This document shows positions 7,727 to 15,871 of a stretch of 38,143 nucleotides of DNA, one piece after another. The position numbers were made by a program, and so were the translations under genes. The stretch spans positions 80,864-119,006 of the forward strand of contig JAPYTP010000002.1 in assembly GCA_029941885.1 (NCBI GenBank). Direction: 5' to 3'. Below the pieces are notes generated by a model. That model saw only the letters and a program-made list of their open reading frames with translations, made no database searches and was not told the origin of the DNA. The stretch is from Myxococcota bacterium. Its GTDB lineage: Bacteria; Myxococcota_A; UBA9160; UBA4427. How positions within the stretch are numbered: position 1 is the stretch's first letter; each line of letters begins with the position of its first letter.

Positions 7727-8782
7727 CTAGTCGGCCTGTTTCGGCCTTGGCGATGGCATCGCCGGCCCGAGCAAGACCGCGACCCATTGTGTCGATGGCT
7801 GGCTTCCGAGCAGGATTCGCAGGATGACGGTCAGCGGAACCGCCAGCACCATTCCGACCGGTCCCAGTACCCAGCCCCAGAAGACGAGTGACGTGATGAC
7901 GATCAAAGGCGATAGGCCCATCCCGTCGCCCATCACGCGAGGCTCGAGGAAGCTTCCGACCGCGATATTGATTGCGATATAGGCGAGCGCAACGATCGCG
8001 GCGGTCTGCGGACTGTTGTCGATGAGGGCGAGGGCGACCGCCGGAACCGCGGCGATCACCGACCCGACCGCGGGGACGAAGTTGAGCAGGAATGCGATCA
8101 GCGCCCAGAGCGGTGCAAATTTGACCCCCAACAGGAGCAGGGCGCTGTATGCGAGCATGCCCGTCAGCATGCTGGTGAGCGTCTTGATTCCTAGATATCG
8201 GCGGATCGATTGTCCGATCTCGGTCATGCGACCTTCGATTTCGGGCGAGTCGCCGAAGGCCTCTCGAACTTTGCGTGGAAAACTCGAAGCTTCGAGCAGG
8301 ATGAAGCAGACCGTCAGGAAGAGTAGGAAGGCGTTGTTGAGGAGCGAGCCGAGATTGCCGGCTAGGTTGCCGGCGAGACCGAGGGCCGCACGCGGATCGA
8401 AGGGGTTCGCATCGTCGGTGGAGACGCCGAAGTCGATCCCGAAAGACAAGAGCGTGGCCGTGAGGGATTCCACGACGGAGCCGAAGCGCTCCTGATAGGA
8501 GGGCAGCAGTCGTGTGAATTCATTGATCGAAGAGCTCATCAAGCCGCCGAACACCGCACCGATGCCGAACAGGCCGAGCAGCACGACGACGAGCGCGATC
8601 GGAGTCGGCAGGCCGCGGTCCCGCAACCAGAAGAGTGCGGGGGCGCAGAGCAGTCCGATGAAGCCCGCGAGCAGGAAAGGCACGAAGAGCGAACTCGCCG
8701 CCTTCATGCCGGCGATGATGATGACGATCGCCGCCAGGCCGAGGAGCGCATTCGTGGTCGGGTGCGAGCGTTCGATGGACAC
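7727..8782 (-). CDS. AI-2E family transporter / PerM-like permease
   Basis: This is a 351-residue polytopic membrane protein of the AI-2E exporter superfamily (TqsA, PerM, YdiK). It has two N-terminal helix pairs, a central amphipathic region (LLPSYQERFGSVVESLTATL), then several helices. These include the conserved LWALIAFLLNFVPAVGSVIA and SFLEPRVMGDGMGLSPLIVI motifs, with the family FxPxxG and EPxxxG signatures. The substrate is not predictable; few members transport AI-2. The GTG at 8782 (VSIERSHPTTN) fits a normal N terminus. An ATG at 8878 would add 32 low-complexity Arg/Ser/Leu residues, so the upstream start is less likely but possible. It is divergent from the cupin gene, 140 bases away. 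Confidence 0.85.
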   Translation of the reverse strand: MSIERSHPTTNALLGLAAIVIIIAGMKAASSLFVPFLLAGFIGLLCAPALFWLRDRGLPTPIALVVVLLGLFGIGAVFGGLMSSSINEFTRLLPSYQERFGSVVESLTATLLSFGIDFGVSTDDANPFDPRAALGLAGNLAGNLGSLLNNAFLLFLTVCFILLEASSFPRKVREAFGDSPEIEGRMTEIGQSIRRYLGIKTLTSMLTGMLAYSALLLLGVKFAPLWALIAFLLNFVPAVGSVIAAVPAVALALIDNSPQTAAIVALAYIAINIAVGSFLEPRVMGDGMGLSPLIVITSLVFWGWVLGPVGMVLAVPLTVILRILLGSQPSTQWVAVLLGPAMPSPRPKQAD

Positions 8783-8922
8783 GGCGAGAGAATGCCGCGA
8801 GTTGCGGAGGATGGACAGTGGGAGCGGTCGTGCCCGCGAGGATCCCAGGTTTACGCCCTCTCGCAACCGGGATGGCACGTTTCCGCAGGGGGCTGCTAGC
8901 TTCGAGAAAACGGAGGTCGGTC

Positions 8923-9270
8923 ATGAGCGATACGGGATGGAAGGACTTCGACCTCGCGAAGTTGGTCGAACGTGCGGAGGCCCTCGATACGCCCTACCTC
9001 GAATTCTTGCGAGTTCCCCAGCTCTCGTGCGGCATCTATTCTCTCTCTAGCGGGGCGATGGACACCCAATCCGCACACGACGAGGACGAGGTCTACTTCG
9101 TGCTCAAGGGCCGGGCACAGATGATTCTGGAAGGCGAGTCGAAGACCTTGGGTCCGGGCTCGATCCTCTTCGTCCCGGCCGACACGGCTCACGAGTTCAC
9201 CGAGATCGAGGAGGACCTCTCTTTGTTGGTGTTCTTCGGTTCGGGTGGACCTTCCGGCGCACATTTCTGA
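8923..9270 (+). CDS. small cupin-domain protein
   Basis: This 115-residue single-domain cupin has motif 1, AHDEDEVYFVLKGRAQM (H52, E54/E56), and motif 2, PGSILFVPADTAHEF (H90). These would bind a divalent metal in the beta-barrel. A CGGAGG ribosome-binding site lies 8 bases before the ATG, so this start is preferred over an upstream TTG or GTG. It is the first of three same-strand genes (cupin, SnoaL-like, zinc-chelator) with gaps of 39 and 9 bases, probably one transcription unit. Substrate unknown; such cupins are dioxygenases, isomerases or ligand-binding proteins. Confidence 0.85.
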   Translation: MSDTGWKDFDLAKLVERAEALDTPYLEFLRVPQLSCGIYSLSSGAMDTQSAHDEDEVYFVLKGRAQMILEGESKTLGPGSILFVPADTAHEFTEIEEDLSLLVFFGSGGPSGAHF

Positions 9271-9309
9271 GCGAGCGCTCGCCGACCCACAGGAAAGGGG
9301 CCCTTCGAC

Positions 9310-9825
9310 ATGGCGGAGATGACTCAAAAGGATGCGGTCTCCTCGCTCCTCGCGATCGAGGAGATCAAGCGCCTCAAGTACAAGTACATGCGCTGCGTGG
9401 ATATGAAGCTCTGGGAGGAGATGGAGACGGTCTTCATTCCCGAGGCGACCTGTGCGTATAGCGCTGGCCACTACAGCTACGATAGCCGCGCCGCGATCAT
9501 CGATTGGTTGAAGAAGGGGATGGACCGGGACGGCTTTCATTCGACCCACAGCGTCCACCAGCCGGAAATCGAATTCGAAGGCGAGGACCGCGCGAAGGGT
9601 ATCTGGAAGATCGAGGACATCGTCCTCGATACGGACTTCGACATCATGATCTCGGGCGCTGCTTTCTACCACGATCGCTACGTGAAGCGCGACGGCACCT
9701 GGTTGATCGAGCACACGGGTTATGACCGGATCTGGGAACAGATGGAATCGCGCAAGGATCGGCCTAGCATGAAGCTCACCGCCTCGATGTGGACGAGCGG
9801 CGGTGCGAGTTCGATCGAGGCCTGA
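9310..9825 (+). CDS. SnoaL-like (NTF2-fold) protein
   Basis: The 171-residue protein has the SnoaL_4/NTF2-like layout: an N-terminal helix pair (AIEEIKRLKYKYMRCVDMK), the typical W-EEMETVFIPEATC turn, a HSTHSVHQPEIEFEG strand region, and a final YVKRDGTWLIEHTGYDRI strand. Members form cone-shaped barrels and are often isomerases, dehydratases or hydroxylases acting on cyclic or steroid-like compounds, but many have unknown roles. It lies 39 bases after the cupin gene and 9 bases before the zinc-chelator gene on the same strand, so it is probably co-transcribed with them. The start at ATG 9310 has AGGAAAGGGG upstream. Confidence 0.85.
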   Translation: MAEMTQKDAVSSLLAIEEIKRLKYKYMRCVDMKLWEEMETVFIPEATCAYSAGHYSYDSRAAIIDWLKKGMDRDGFHSTHSVHQPEIEFEGEDRAKGIWKIEDIVLDTDFDIMISGAAFYHDRYVKRDGTWLIEHTGYDRIWEQMESRKDRPSMKLTASMWTSGGASSIEA

Positions 9826-9834
9826 GCATCCGCG

Positions 9835-10434
9835 ATGGCTCGGCTCTCCTCCGATGCCAAACGAGAACGCCGGGCCGCTTCGCGCTCCTGCGGGACATGT
9901 TCTCATTGTTGCACCGTCCTGCGCGTCGACGAACTCGGGAAGCGTGCCGGACTCGATTGCAAAAATCAGCGCGGCGAACTCGGCTGCGGAATCCACGAGA
10001 CGCGGCCCGCGATCTGCCGCGGCTATGCGTGTTTATGGTTGCAGGGCGGCCTCGAAGACGGGGAGCGCCCGGATGCAACGGGGGGGATCGTCGATCTCGA
10101 GACCGTCGGGATTGGATTGCGTCTCGGAATTCGCGAAGTGCGTCGCGGTGCCTTCGACGATTCGCCGGCGCTCCAAGCGATCGCCGAACGCTACCGAAGC
10201 GAGATGCCGGTTCGAATCACGGATGCCGAAGACGTGATGAATCCGGACCGGCCCTTTCGTGTTCTGCTCCCAGATGGAATCGAGCATCGCCTCAGTGGGG
10301 ATCGCATCGAGATCCTTCGAGACGGGATTCGAATCGAGCAGAAAACCCTCCCGTGGGCGGAACGCCTGGGTCGCCGGGTTGCGATCGGCGGCCGACGGCT
10401 CTCGATCTGGTGGCGCAACCGTACGCTGCAGTAA
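9835..10434 (+). CDS. YkgJ-type zinc/iron-chelating Cys-cluster protein
   Basis: The 199-residue protein carries the N-terminal cysteine cluster of the YkgJ family: C19, C22, C25 and C26 in SCGTCSHCCTVLRV, then C42, C51 (GCGIHETRP), C61 (ICRGYAC) and C66. The order and spacing match the 'CxxCC...C...GC.IHE.RP..CR.Y' signature, which is proposed to bind zinc or iron. The C-terminal 120 residues have no recognisable domain. The role of the family is poorly known. It is the third gene of the 8923-10434 run, 9 bases after the SnoaL-like gene. Confidence 0.85.
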   Translation: MARLSSDAKRERRAASRSCGTCSHCCTVLRVDELGKRAGLDCKNQRGELGCGIHETRPAICRGYACLWLQGGLEDGERPDATGGIVDLETVGIGLRLGIREVRRGAFDDSPALQAIAERYRSEMPVRITDAEDVMNPDRPFRVLLPDGIEHRLSGDRIEILRDGIRIEQKTLPWAERLGRRVAIGGRRLSIWWRNRTLQ

Positions 10435-10557
10435 GCATTCCCGGGGCGATGCGAATGTGGCACGCTTTTCACGGGGTTTGGCACGAAGCTGCACGTCGCT
10501 GACTCGCCCGGAGAGAATCGTTGCATCGAATCCAGAGCATCCCGGATTAGTCGTGCC

Positions 10558-10563
10558 TATAAT
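10558..10563 (+). promoter_or_regulatory. candidate -10 box (TATAAT) for the 10599/10784 unit
   Basis: A perfect TATAAT stands in otherwise GC-rich intergenic DNA, about 36 bases before a TTG-initiated small open frame. There is no good -35 element at 16-18 bases upstream; a TG two bases before the box is close to, but not exactly, an extended -10. Confidence 0.28.
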
Positions 10564-10598
10564 TCGATCGAACGCAGCGCTCAGGCTTTCGGAGCCGA

Positions 10599-10787
10599 TT
10601 GGACGATGAGGTCACCGAGAGACTGAGAAACGAGTTCGCGAGCGGAGCCCCAATCCGATCGTGTCCGAGGAAGTTGATCTTCGAATCCCCAGTGCTGGAC
10701 GGGCCTAACGTCTATTGGCGAGAGCATCGGATCCGGCATGCGCGACCACCGTGGGGGCGGTGGACCGGCGCAAGGAGTTCCGAATGA
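10599..10787 (+). CDS. possible small protein upstream of and overlapping the histidine phosphatase
   Basis: A 62-codon frame starts with TTG at 10599 (DDEVTERLRNEFASG...). A GGAG lies 4 bases before it, and it ends in a TGA that overlaps the ATG of the next gene (ATGA at 10784-10787). Such overlaps usually mark translationally coupled genes. A perfect TATAAT lies 36 bases upstream. The product is charged and soluble, with no family I recognise. The whole 10435-10783 gap (349 bases) otherwise holds nothing clear, so this could equally be a chance frame. Confidence 0.3.
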   Translation: MDDEVTERLRNEFASGAPIRSCPRKLIFESPVLDGPNVYWREHRIRHARPPWGRWTGARSSE

Positions 10788-11515
10788 CAGAATCGAATGC
10801 GAGGATCGCGCGCGGCCGCCGGGTCGCTGCCTTCGTGAGGCACGGTCATTTCGATCGCCCGGACCGCAGGGCGAGTGCCCATTCACTCTATTCGCTGAGC
10901 TCCGAAGGCCGACTTCAGGCAGAGCGCGCGGCGGAGCCCATACTCGAAATGTGCCAGGATCTCGAACTCGAGATCGATTCACGGATCGAAACCTCCCAGC
11001 TCTTGCGGGCCTGGGAGACGGCGAACCTTCTCGGCGCTGCGCTCACCGATCGACTGGCCAAAGAAAGCGGCCAGCGCTTTCACGTCATCCAGCGCGACGA
11101 GCTGATCGAACGCGGACTCGGGAGCGCGGCGAATCTCACCTTCGAGGAGATCCACGAACTGCTTGCGGCGGACCCGCGGCTGGGCCCCTTGCCCGACGGA
11201 TGGCGCCGCATGCCCGAGTATCGCTTACCGGTTCAGGGAGCGGAATCGCTCATGCAGGCAGGCGCGCGGGTTGCGAGCCGGGTGGCAACTAGCATCGATT
11301 CGATTTCGGACGAGGATCCCCGCGACGTTGTGCGGATCTTCGTGGCCCATAGCGGCTGCTTGCGTCATGCAGCCGTGGCGCTGGGCGCCCTCGACGTTCG
11401 TACGGTTCCACTACTGTCGATGGATTTCGCGCAGACGGTCATGATCGAGAAGCTCCCGAACGGAGACTGGATTCATATCAGCGGTCAGTTCAGAAAGCAC
11501 CTGTCCGGGACCTGA
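10784..11515 (+). CDS. histidine phosphatase superfamily protein
   Basis: The 243-residue protein has the branch-defining RHG motif at residues 19-21 (FVRHGHFDR), where H20 would be phosphorylated. It also has a second Arg in the SQLLRAWETANLL helix (R75) and the late catalytic His at H189 (FVAHSGCLRHA). This layout is that of phosphoglycerate-mutase-like and SixA-like phosphatases, but the substrate is unknown. AAGGAG sits directly before the ATG at 10784. The frame could extend to an upstream start at 10715, but the ribosome-binding site favours 10784. The preceding small open frame overlaps the start by four bases. It converges with the NAD-dependent epimerase gene, leaving a gap of 20 bases. 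Confidence 0.85.
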   Translation: MTESNARIARGRRVAAFVRHGHFDRPDRRASAHSLYSLSSEGRLQAERAAEPILEMCQDLELEIDSRIETSQLLRAWETANLLGAALTDRLAKESGQRFHVIQRDELIERGLGSAANLTFEEIHELLAADPRLGPLPDGWRRMPEYRLPVQGAESLMQAGARVASRVATSIDSISDEDPRDVVRIFVAHSGCLRHAAVALGALDVRTVPLLSMDFAQTVMIEKLPNGDWIHISGQFRKHLSGT

Positions 11516-11535
11516 GCCGACACGGGGGGGCTCTC

Positions 11536-12558
11536 TCAATCTTCGGCGAGCAGCCCGACGTGTCTCGCCTGCAGGTGGCCGGACCGGTAGAGCCAGCGGA
11601 CCGTATCCGTGTAGGTTTCGTACGCATCGCGGAACTGGATGCCGAGTTCTCGTGTCGTGCGTTCCCCGCTGCACCCCGGCCACTGCGTTGCGTATTCCAT
11701 CGCATCCCGGGTCAAGGGGAACTCGAAATCATGGATTCGCTTGAGCCAATCGCCGATCGTGCCTAATACGCGAAGCGGTGGGCCCGGCATGGGAAAGCGC
11801 CAGAGTCGCGTGCCGGTGATCTCGTCGAGAACGCGATAGGTCTCGGGCCAATCGAGAAAGGGGCCGGCGGCAACATAACGCGCGGAGCCCTCAGGAAGCT
11901 CGAGGAGTCGGAGATGTAATTCCGCGAGGTCGCGGGCGTCGACGATCTGATAGCCGCTCGAAGTCGTGATGCCGGTCTGCTTGAAGAAGATATAGAGCGC
12001 CGCATTGGCGTCGGAGAGGCCGGGATCGTCCGGACCGACGATTCCGGTCGGATAGGACACACGAATCGGTGCTCCCTCTTCCTGCATACGACGGACTTCC
12101 CGCTCTCCCTGGGCCTTGCTCTGGGCGTAGGCGGTCGTGCCGGGTGCGATCGGCATGTCGAGATGGATCGGAGTACATCCCGGCGTGAAGAAGATCGACG
12201 AACTCGAAACGTAGACGATCGAAGGGAGGCCCCGGCGAACGGCACCCCCCACGACGAATTCGACCCCCCGCGCGTTGGTTTCGAGCACGGTCTTCGCCAT
12301 CGCCCGCCGCATCGAGACCAACGCCGCCCCGTGATAGACCGCGTCGCAGCCTTCCATGGCGCGCTCGACGGAATCGGCGTCGGTGATATCTCCGACGATG
12401 ACGTCCTTCTCGGGGATCCCGATGCCCAGCGGATCGAAGATCTCGCGGACCTTCTGGGCGCTCCGGACGAGAAGCCGAACGGAATAGCCCGCCGCGAGAA
12501 AGCGGCGAACGGTATGGGAGCCTGCTAGGCCGGTCCCGCCAGTCATCATCACGCGCAT
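11536..12558 (-). CDS. NAD(P)-dependent epimerase/dehydratase-family (extended SDR) protein
   Basis: This 340-residue extended short-chain dehydrogenase has the Rossmann motif TGGTGLAG (residues 6-13), the D-rich GDITDADSVERAM segment, and VYVSSSSIF with the catalytic Ser. YAQSK (Y144, K148) forms the YxxxK pair. YPTGIVGPDDPG and the later DARDLAELHL are typical of dihydroflavonol-reductase/3-beta-HSD-like members, which act on hydroxy/keto groups of sugars, steroids or flavonoid-like compounds. The substrate here cannot be named. The ATG at 12558 places the Rossmann motif right at the N terminus. A longer frame back to 12849 has no domain and overlaps the next gene, so it was not used. It is divergent from the lipoprotein gene, with 140 bases between. 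Confidence 0.85.
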   Translation of the reverse strand: MRVMMTGGTGLAGSHTVRRFLAAGYSVRLLVRSAQKVREIFDPLGIGIPEKDVIVGDITDADSVERAMEGCDAVYHGAALVSMRRAMAKTVLETNARGVEFVVGGAVRRGLPSIVYVSSSSIFFTPGCTPIHLDMPIAPGTTAYAQSKAQGEREVRRMQEEGAPIRVSYPTGIVGPDDPGLSDANAALYIFFKQTGITTSSGYQIVDARDLAELHLRLLELPEGSARYVAAGPFLDWPETYRVLDEITGTRLWRFPMPGPPLRVLGTIGDWLKRIHDFEFPLTRDAMEYATQWPGCSGERTTRELGIQFRDAYETYTDTVRWLYRSGHLQARHVGLLAED

Positions 12559-12698
12559 CGTCAGATCTCGTTGCCTCCGCCGCCCGATCTTCGCCCGATC
12601 GACCGCGCGAATCCTAACGCGGGGGTGGCGCGCTCGGGAACCGAACGCGTCACAATGGGCACACCCGAAGAGTATCAGCGTCCAATCAGAGAGATTCC

Positions 12699-13241
12699 AT
12701 GAACCGCAAGTCCCTCCTGGCACGGCGCCCGCCGCGCCATCTCTCCGCGGTCTGGATCGTGAAGCTCGCCGCGGTTTCAATGTTTCTCGTGGCGGGCCTG
12801 GCGGGCCTGGCGGGCTGTGGACCACTGGGGCCGATTCCGGGTGGTGCACTTTCGGGTCCGGTTGGAGCCGCCGAGATCGACGACTGGTCCTTCGCGGCCG
12901 GCGTCGAGAACGCCCAGCTCGAGACCCGTCTGGACGACCCCCACTCCGTCAATACGTGGTTCGCCTCCGTGGGTTCGAATCTCTACGTCCCGGCGTCGAT
13001 GATCCGCGGTTCGAAGACGCCAACCAAGCGTAGTTGGGTCGCCCATGTCGACGAGGACGATCGTGTTCGGATCCGACTCGGGGACACCGTCTTCGAGCGC
13101 CGCGTCCGTCGCATCGCCGACGGGAGTGATGAGTACAACGCCGCACGCGCCGCTCTGGAGGCACGCTACGAGATCGAGCCCGAGGATCGCGACCCCGAAA
13201 GGGTGATCTGGATCTTCCGAGTGGAGGCGAGAGCGGACTAG
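12699..13241 (+). CDS. putative lipoprotein of unknown function
   Basis: The 180-residue protein has a basic N terminus, a hydrophobic core (about 18-40) and a lipobox LAGC around residues 37-40, so the mature protein would be lipid-anchored. The part after the anchor, including VNTWFASVGSNLYVPASMIR and WVAHVDEDDRVRIRLGDTVFERRV, has the rhythm of a small split-barrel like DUF2255 or flavin-reductase-like domains. That resemblance is weak and I do not claim the family. A 9-base tandem repeat (12791-12817) encodes AGL-AGL-AGC across the signal-peptide core. It is an isolated gene, with ATG at 12699. Confidence 0.6.
   Translation: MNRKSLLARRPPRHLSAVWIVKLAAVSMFLVAGLAGLAGCGPLGPIPGGALSGPVGAAEIDDWSFAAGVENAQLETRLDDPHSVNTWFASVGSNLYVPASMIRGSKTPTKRSWVAHVDEDDRVRIRLGDTVFERRVRRIADGSDEYNAARAALEARYEIEPEDRDPERVIWIFRVEARAD
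12791..12817 (+). repeat. 9-bp tandem repeat (2 perfect copies plus a partial third) in a signal peptide
   Basis: GGCGGGCCT is repeated at 12791-12799 and 12800-12808, followed by GGCGGGCTG at 12809-12817. The unit is a multiple of three, so a change in copy number would lengthen or shorten the signal-peptide core without a frameshift. Confidence 0.7.
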
Positions 13242-13331
13242 CCACGACGCGGTTCCGATCGGTCGCATCGCAGGTCGTCGACTGGATTGCGAGGAGATCG
13301 TGACGTCCGATCTCCAACCGAGTGACGCGTC

Positions 13332-14012
13332 CTAACCCGCACGTTCCCCCGCCGCCGTAGCGAGCGCGTCCTGCACGATCGAAATCTTCGGCCGGATGAA
13401 GATCCCCTCGGCCTCGGAACAGAGACGTTCGTCGGCGCCTTCACCGACACGCATCTCGCCCTTGATGAAGATCTTCACTCCCTCCTCGCGATCGATATGG
13501 CTGCGCATGCGAATCGGCTGGCCGAGCGGCGTGAGGGAGCGGTAGACGACCCTGAGGGTGCCGGTGAAACCGCCCACGTCGAGGATCGCGCCGATGCTGC
13601 CGAGCAGCTCGTCGAAGACGAGCGCGATCACGCCGCCGTGGACCGCGTTCGGTGGGCCGTTGTATTGGGCGTCGAAGGAATGAACGGCCCTCATCTCCCG
13701 GCCGACCAGCTTGAAATCGATTGGTGGTGCGATCGGATTCAGTGGGCCAATGATCGGGCTGTACGGGAAATACTCGATCGGGTCATCGATGTCGCGGTCA
13801 TGGTCGAGGCCCTCGCGCAGCACGAGCCGACGTTGCGCATAGGGCCCGGGGTGATCGTAGGGCGCGAGCCGAGCCGCGAGATCCTTGACTTCGCGTTCGA
13901 CGTCCTGGAGGAGTTCGGCCGGGGCCTTCGTCTTGCGGATGTGCGAGATCAGCTGACGAATGGAGGCGGCCGCGCCCGCCAGCGCGTGGTAGTCGGGTTC
14001 TTCGGCGCTCAT
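13332..14012 (-). CDS. PaaI/hotdog-fold acyl-CoA thioesterase-like protein
   Basis: The 226-residue protein has a C-terminal hotdog domain with the conserved GPPNAVHGGVIALVFDELLG segment; HGG begins the central helix in the PaaI/4HBT thioesterase family. TGTLRVVYRSLTPLGQP follows and fits the family's ThxL...-Yr..lp.g pattern. The N-terminal ~90 residues (helix then PYDHPGPYAQRRL) are of the type seen in actinobacterial and deltaproteobacterial 'PaaI family thioesterases'. It would hydrolyse an acyl-CoA, of unknown chain. The ATG at 14012 lies 5 bases beyond the end of the amidohydrolase gene, so the two are probably one transcript. Confidence 0.8.
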   Translation of the reverse strand: MSAEEPDYHALAGAAASIRQLISHIRKTKAPAELLQDVEREVKDLAARLAPYDHPGPYAQRRLVLREGLDHDRDIDDPIEYFPYSPIIGPLNPIAPPIDFKLVGREMRAVHSFDAQYNGPPNAVHGGVIALVFDELLGSIGAILDVGGFTGTLRVVYRSLTPLGQPIRMRSHIDREEGVKIFIKGEMRVGEGADERLCSEAEGIFIRPKISIVQDALATAAGERAG

Positions 14013-14017
14013 CTCGA

Positions 14018-14896
14018 TCAGGCGCCGAGTCCGAGAACCCTCAGCGCATTCTCGCGCAGGAACTTCGGCCAGACGTGGTCGCGGAAGTCGACCGTCGGCA
14101 TATCCGTCATGATCCGTTCGAGGGACAGGCCCATCGGGAAATAGCCGGCGTAGATGATCTTGTCCGCGCCTCGGGTGTTGGCGTAGTCGACGATCTCTTT
14201 CGGGTAGTGCTTGGGAGCGAAGGCCGAGGTGGAGTAGTAGAGGTTCGGCCACTTGAGCATGAGCTTCATGGCGAGCTTCTCCCAGGGTTCGCAGCCGTGA
14301 CGCGTCACGAAGACGAGTTCGGGAAAGTCGTACATCACGCGATCGATCCGCTCGACCTTCTGGCAGCTCATCGGGAGACGCGGTCCGGGTACGCCTGCGC
14401 AGACGAAGATCGGAACCCCGAGTTCGACGCACTTCGAATAGATCGGATAGAACTTCGGGTCGTCGATCGCGACCTGAGGATTGCAGCCGGCAGGAAACGC
14501 GCCGAAGGCGCGCACGCCGAATTCCTCGTAATCCCGAACCATCTGGCGGATCCCTTCCATCCCGTCGTTGGGGTCGACGCTGCCGGAGGGAATGAAACGA
14601 TCGGGATGATCCTTCGCCGCCTTGGCGGATACATCGCCCCCGATGCCGATCAGCCCGCGCTCGACACCGAATCGATCCATCTCATGGAGCGTGATGTCGA
14701 TCGGGTTCGACCTTCCGTAGAGCTCCTTTGGCACGTTCTTGAACATGTACTCGACCGGGAAGTCGAAGCCGTCCCGGGATTCGGTGTCCCGGAGCTGGGC
14801 GCGGATGAACTCGTACTGAGAGAAATCGCTGGCGGGGAACCCGATCATGCAGTCGATGATTCCGGCGCCGCCGATGAGGTCGCTGGCTGTGGCCAT
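14018..14896 (-). CDS. amidohydrolase-2-type protein with altered metal-site motifs
   Basis: This 292-residue TIM-barrel protein of the Amidohydrolase_2 group (relatives: ACMSD, LigW-like decarboxylases) has PDRFIPSGSVDPNDGMEGIR, PIYSKCVELGVPIFVCAGVPGPR, FVTRHGCEPWEKLAMKLMLKWP and NALRVLGL as its frame of conserved blocks. The N-terminal metal motif, normally HxH, reads IIDCMIGFP. The C-terminal block, normally GSDYP with the catalytic Asp, reads IIYAGYFPMG. It therefore belongs to a conserved-looking subfamily that lacks the usual metal ligands, and hydrolase or decarboxylase activity should not be assumed. The same pattern seems to recur in related bacterial proteins, from memory. It is co-directional with the thioesterase gene 5 bases downstream. 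Confidence 0.75.
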   Translation of the reverse strand: MATASDLIGGAGIIDCMIGFPASDFSQYEFIRAQLRDTESRDGFDFPVEYMFKNVPKELYGRSNPIDITLHEMDRFGVERGLIGIGGDVSAKAAKDHPDRFIPSGSVDPNDGMEGIRQMVRDYEEFGVRAFGAFPAGCNPQVAIDDPKFYPIYSKCVELGVPIFVCAGVPGPRLPMSCQKVERIDRVMYDFPELVFVTRHGCEPWEKLAMKLMLKWPNLYYSTSAFAPKHYPKEIVDYANTRGADKIIYAGYFPMGLSLERIMTDMPTVDFRDHVWPKFLRENALRVLGLGA

Positions 14897-15101
14897 GGGG
14901 GAGCTGTCCTTTTTTCACGGTCGTTCGCGATTCGAAGATTCGCGCTGCGAGAATTCTGGCGGGTCGCCCATCATAACGCGCTCTCGCGGGAAGTCGGGGG
15001 GGGTGGATCCACTGTTGTCCCATCGGGGCGATGACGGCTCCAGTCTGCAATGCTGGTGCGGCCGCGTCCTTCATCGAACGGGATCGGATCGGAGACGGAG
15101 C

Positions 15102-15785
15102 TTGATCGAGATCGTCAAGAATCAGCTGGACGTAGGGCTCGTGAGTGATCGGATCGAGATCGTCGATTTCTGGCGCGACAGGGCCGGGCTTCGCTTCGAC
15201 CATCTGCTACCGGTCGCTCGCGGCCACGATCAACATCGCTTCGACGAGCGCGGCTCCGTCGTCAAGGTGAATGTGCGCGACTCGATCGCGGGCGACCAGC
15301 GATCCGGGATCGAGGAGCTCTTGATCGCTCGCGACGGGCTCGAAGCCCCGCGGAGGCTGACCGATCCGGATGGCAACCGGGTTGCGTTCGTGCCCACCGG
15401 GACCGAGGGCGTGACACAGATCGGCGTCCGAATCGCAGTGCCCGAACGCGCAAGATCGATGGCGTATTACCGGGACGCATTGGGGTTCGAACAGGAATCG
15501 GCCGCGCGCGTGCGCTGCGGGGACTCGGTCGTGATCTTCGAGGAACGGTCCGAAGCGCCGAGTGGTTTCGCGGAGGCCCAGCGCGGTTGGCTCTATCTGA
15601 CGGTCCAGGTGAAGAGCTGCGACGAAGAGGTGGCGGTGATCGAGGCTGCAGGGGGACGAGTCGTCGTCCCCCCCCGGAATCTCGGAAAGGTCGCACGCAT
15701 CGCGATGATCCAGGATCCGGACGGGAATCTGCTCGAGGTATCGCAGCGGGCGTCCCTTGCGGGGCCGCTCCCGGACTCTCCCTAG
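15102..15785 (+). CDS. two-domain VOC-family protein
   Basis: The conserved frame begins around LIEIVKNQLDVGLVSD and gives about 227 residues from TTG 15102, with GGAG 5-10 bases upstream. It holds two VOC modules. The first spans about 5-110 (DVGLVSDRIEIVDFWRDRAGL, LTDPDGNRVAFVP). The second spans about 115-220 (QIGVRIAVPERARSMAYYRD, IQDPDGNLLEVSQ). The DPDGN-x-[LV]-E pattern is that of glyoxalase/bleomycin-resistance/dioxygenase-like folds. The reaction is unknown. An upstream extension of the frame to 14847 has no domain and is antisense to the amidohydrolase gene, so I excluded it. The acyl-CoA dehydrogenase genes follow 86 bases later on the same strand. Confidence 0.75.
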   Translation: MIEIVKNQLDVGLVSDRIEIVDFWRDRAGLRFDHLLPVARGHDQHRFDERGSVVKVNVRDSIAGDQRSGIEELLIARDGLEAPRRLTDPDGNRVAFVPTGTEGVTQIGVRIAVPERARSMAYYRDALGFEQESAARVRCGDSVVIFEERSEAPSGFAEAQRGWLYLTVQVKSCDEEVAVIEAAGGRVVVPPRNLGKVARIAMIQDPDGNLLEVSQRASLAGPLPDSP

Positions 15786-15871
15786 GAGAGACCGATCGCG
15801 ATCGGTCGAGCCGGGACTGGCGCGCGCCGGGTCCTTCGTGGATCCTGATGCCCCTGCCGGAGAGACCCATC

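Noticed and set aside
10458..10490. Two TGGCACG boxes resembling sigma-54 promoters
   Set aside because: The -12 GC element is one base out of place after the second and absent after the first; spacing does not fit.
12971..12982. tRNA-like T-arm string (GGTTCGAATC) near 12974
   Set aside because: It lies inside the lipoprotein coding sequence and no cloverleaf can be built around it.
14075..15034. 319-codon open frame antisense to the amidohydrolase gene
   Set aside because: Shadow of a conserved gene; no domain or good start of its own.
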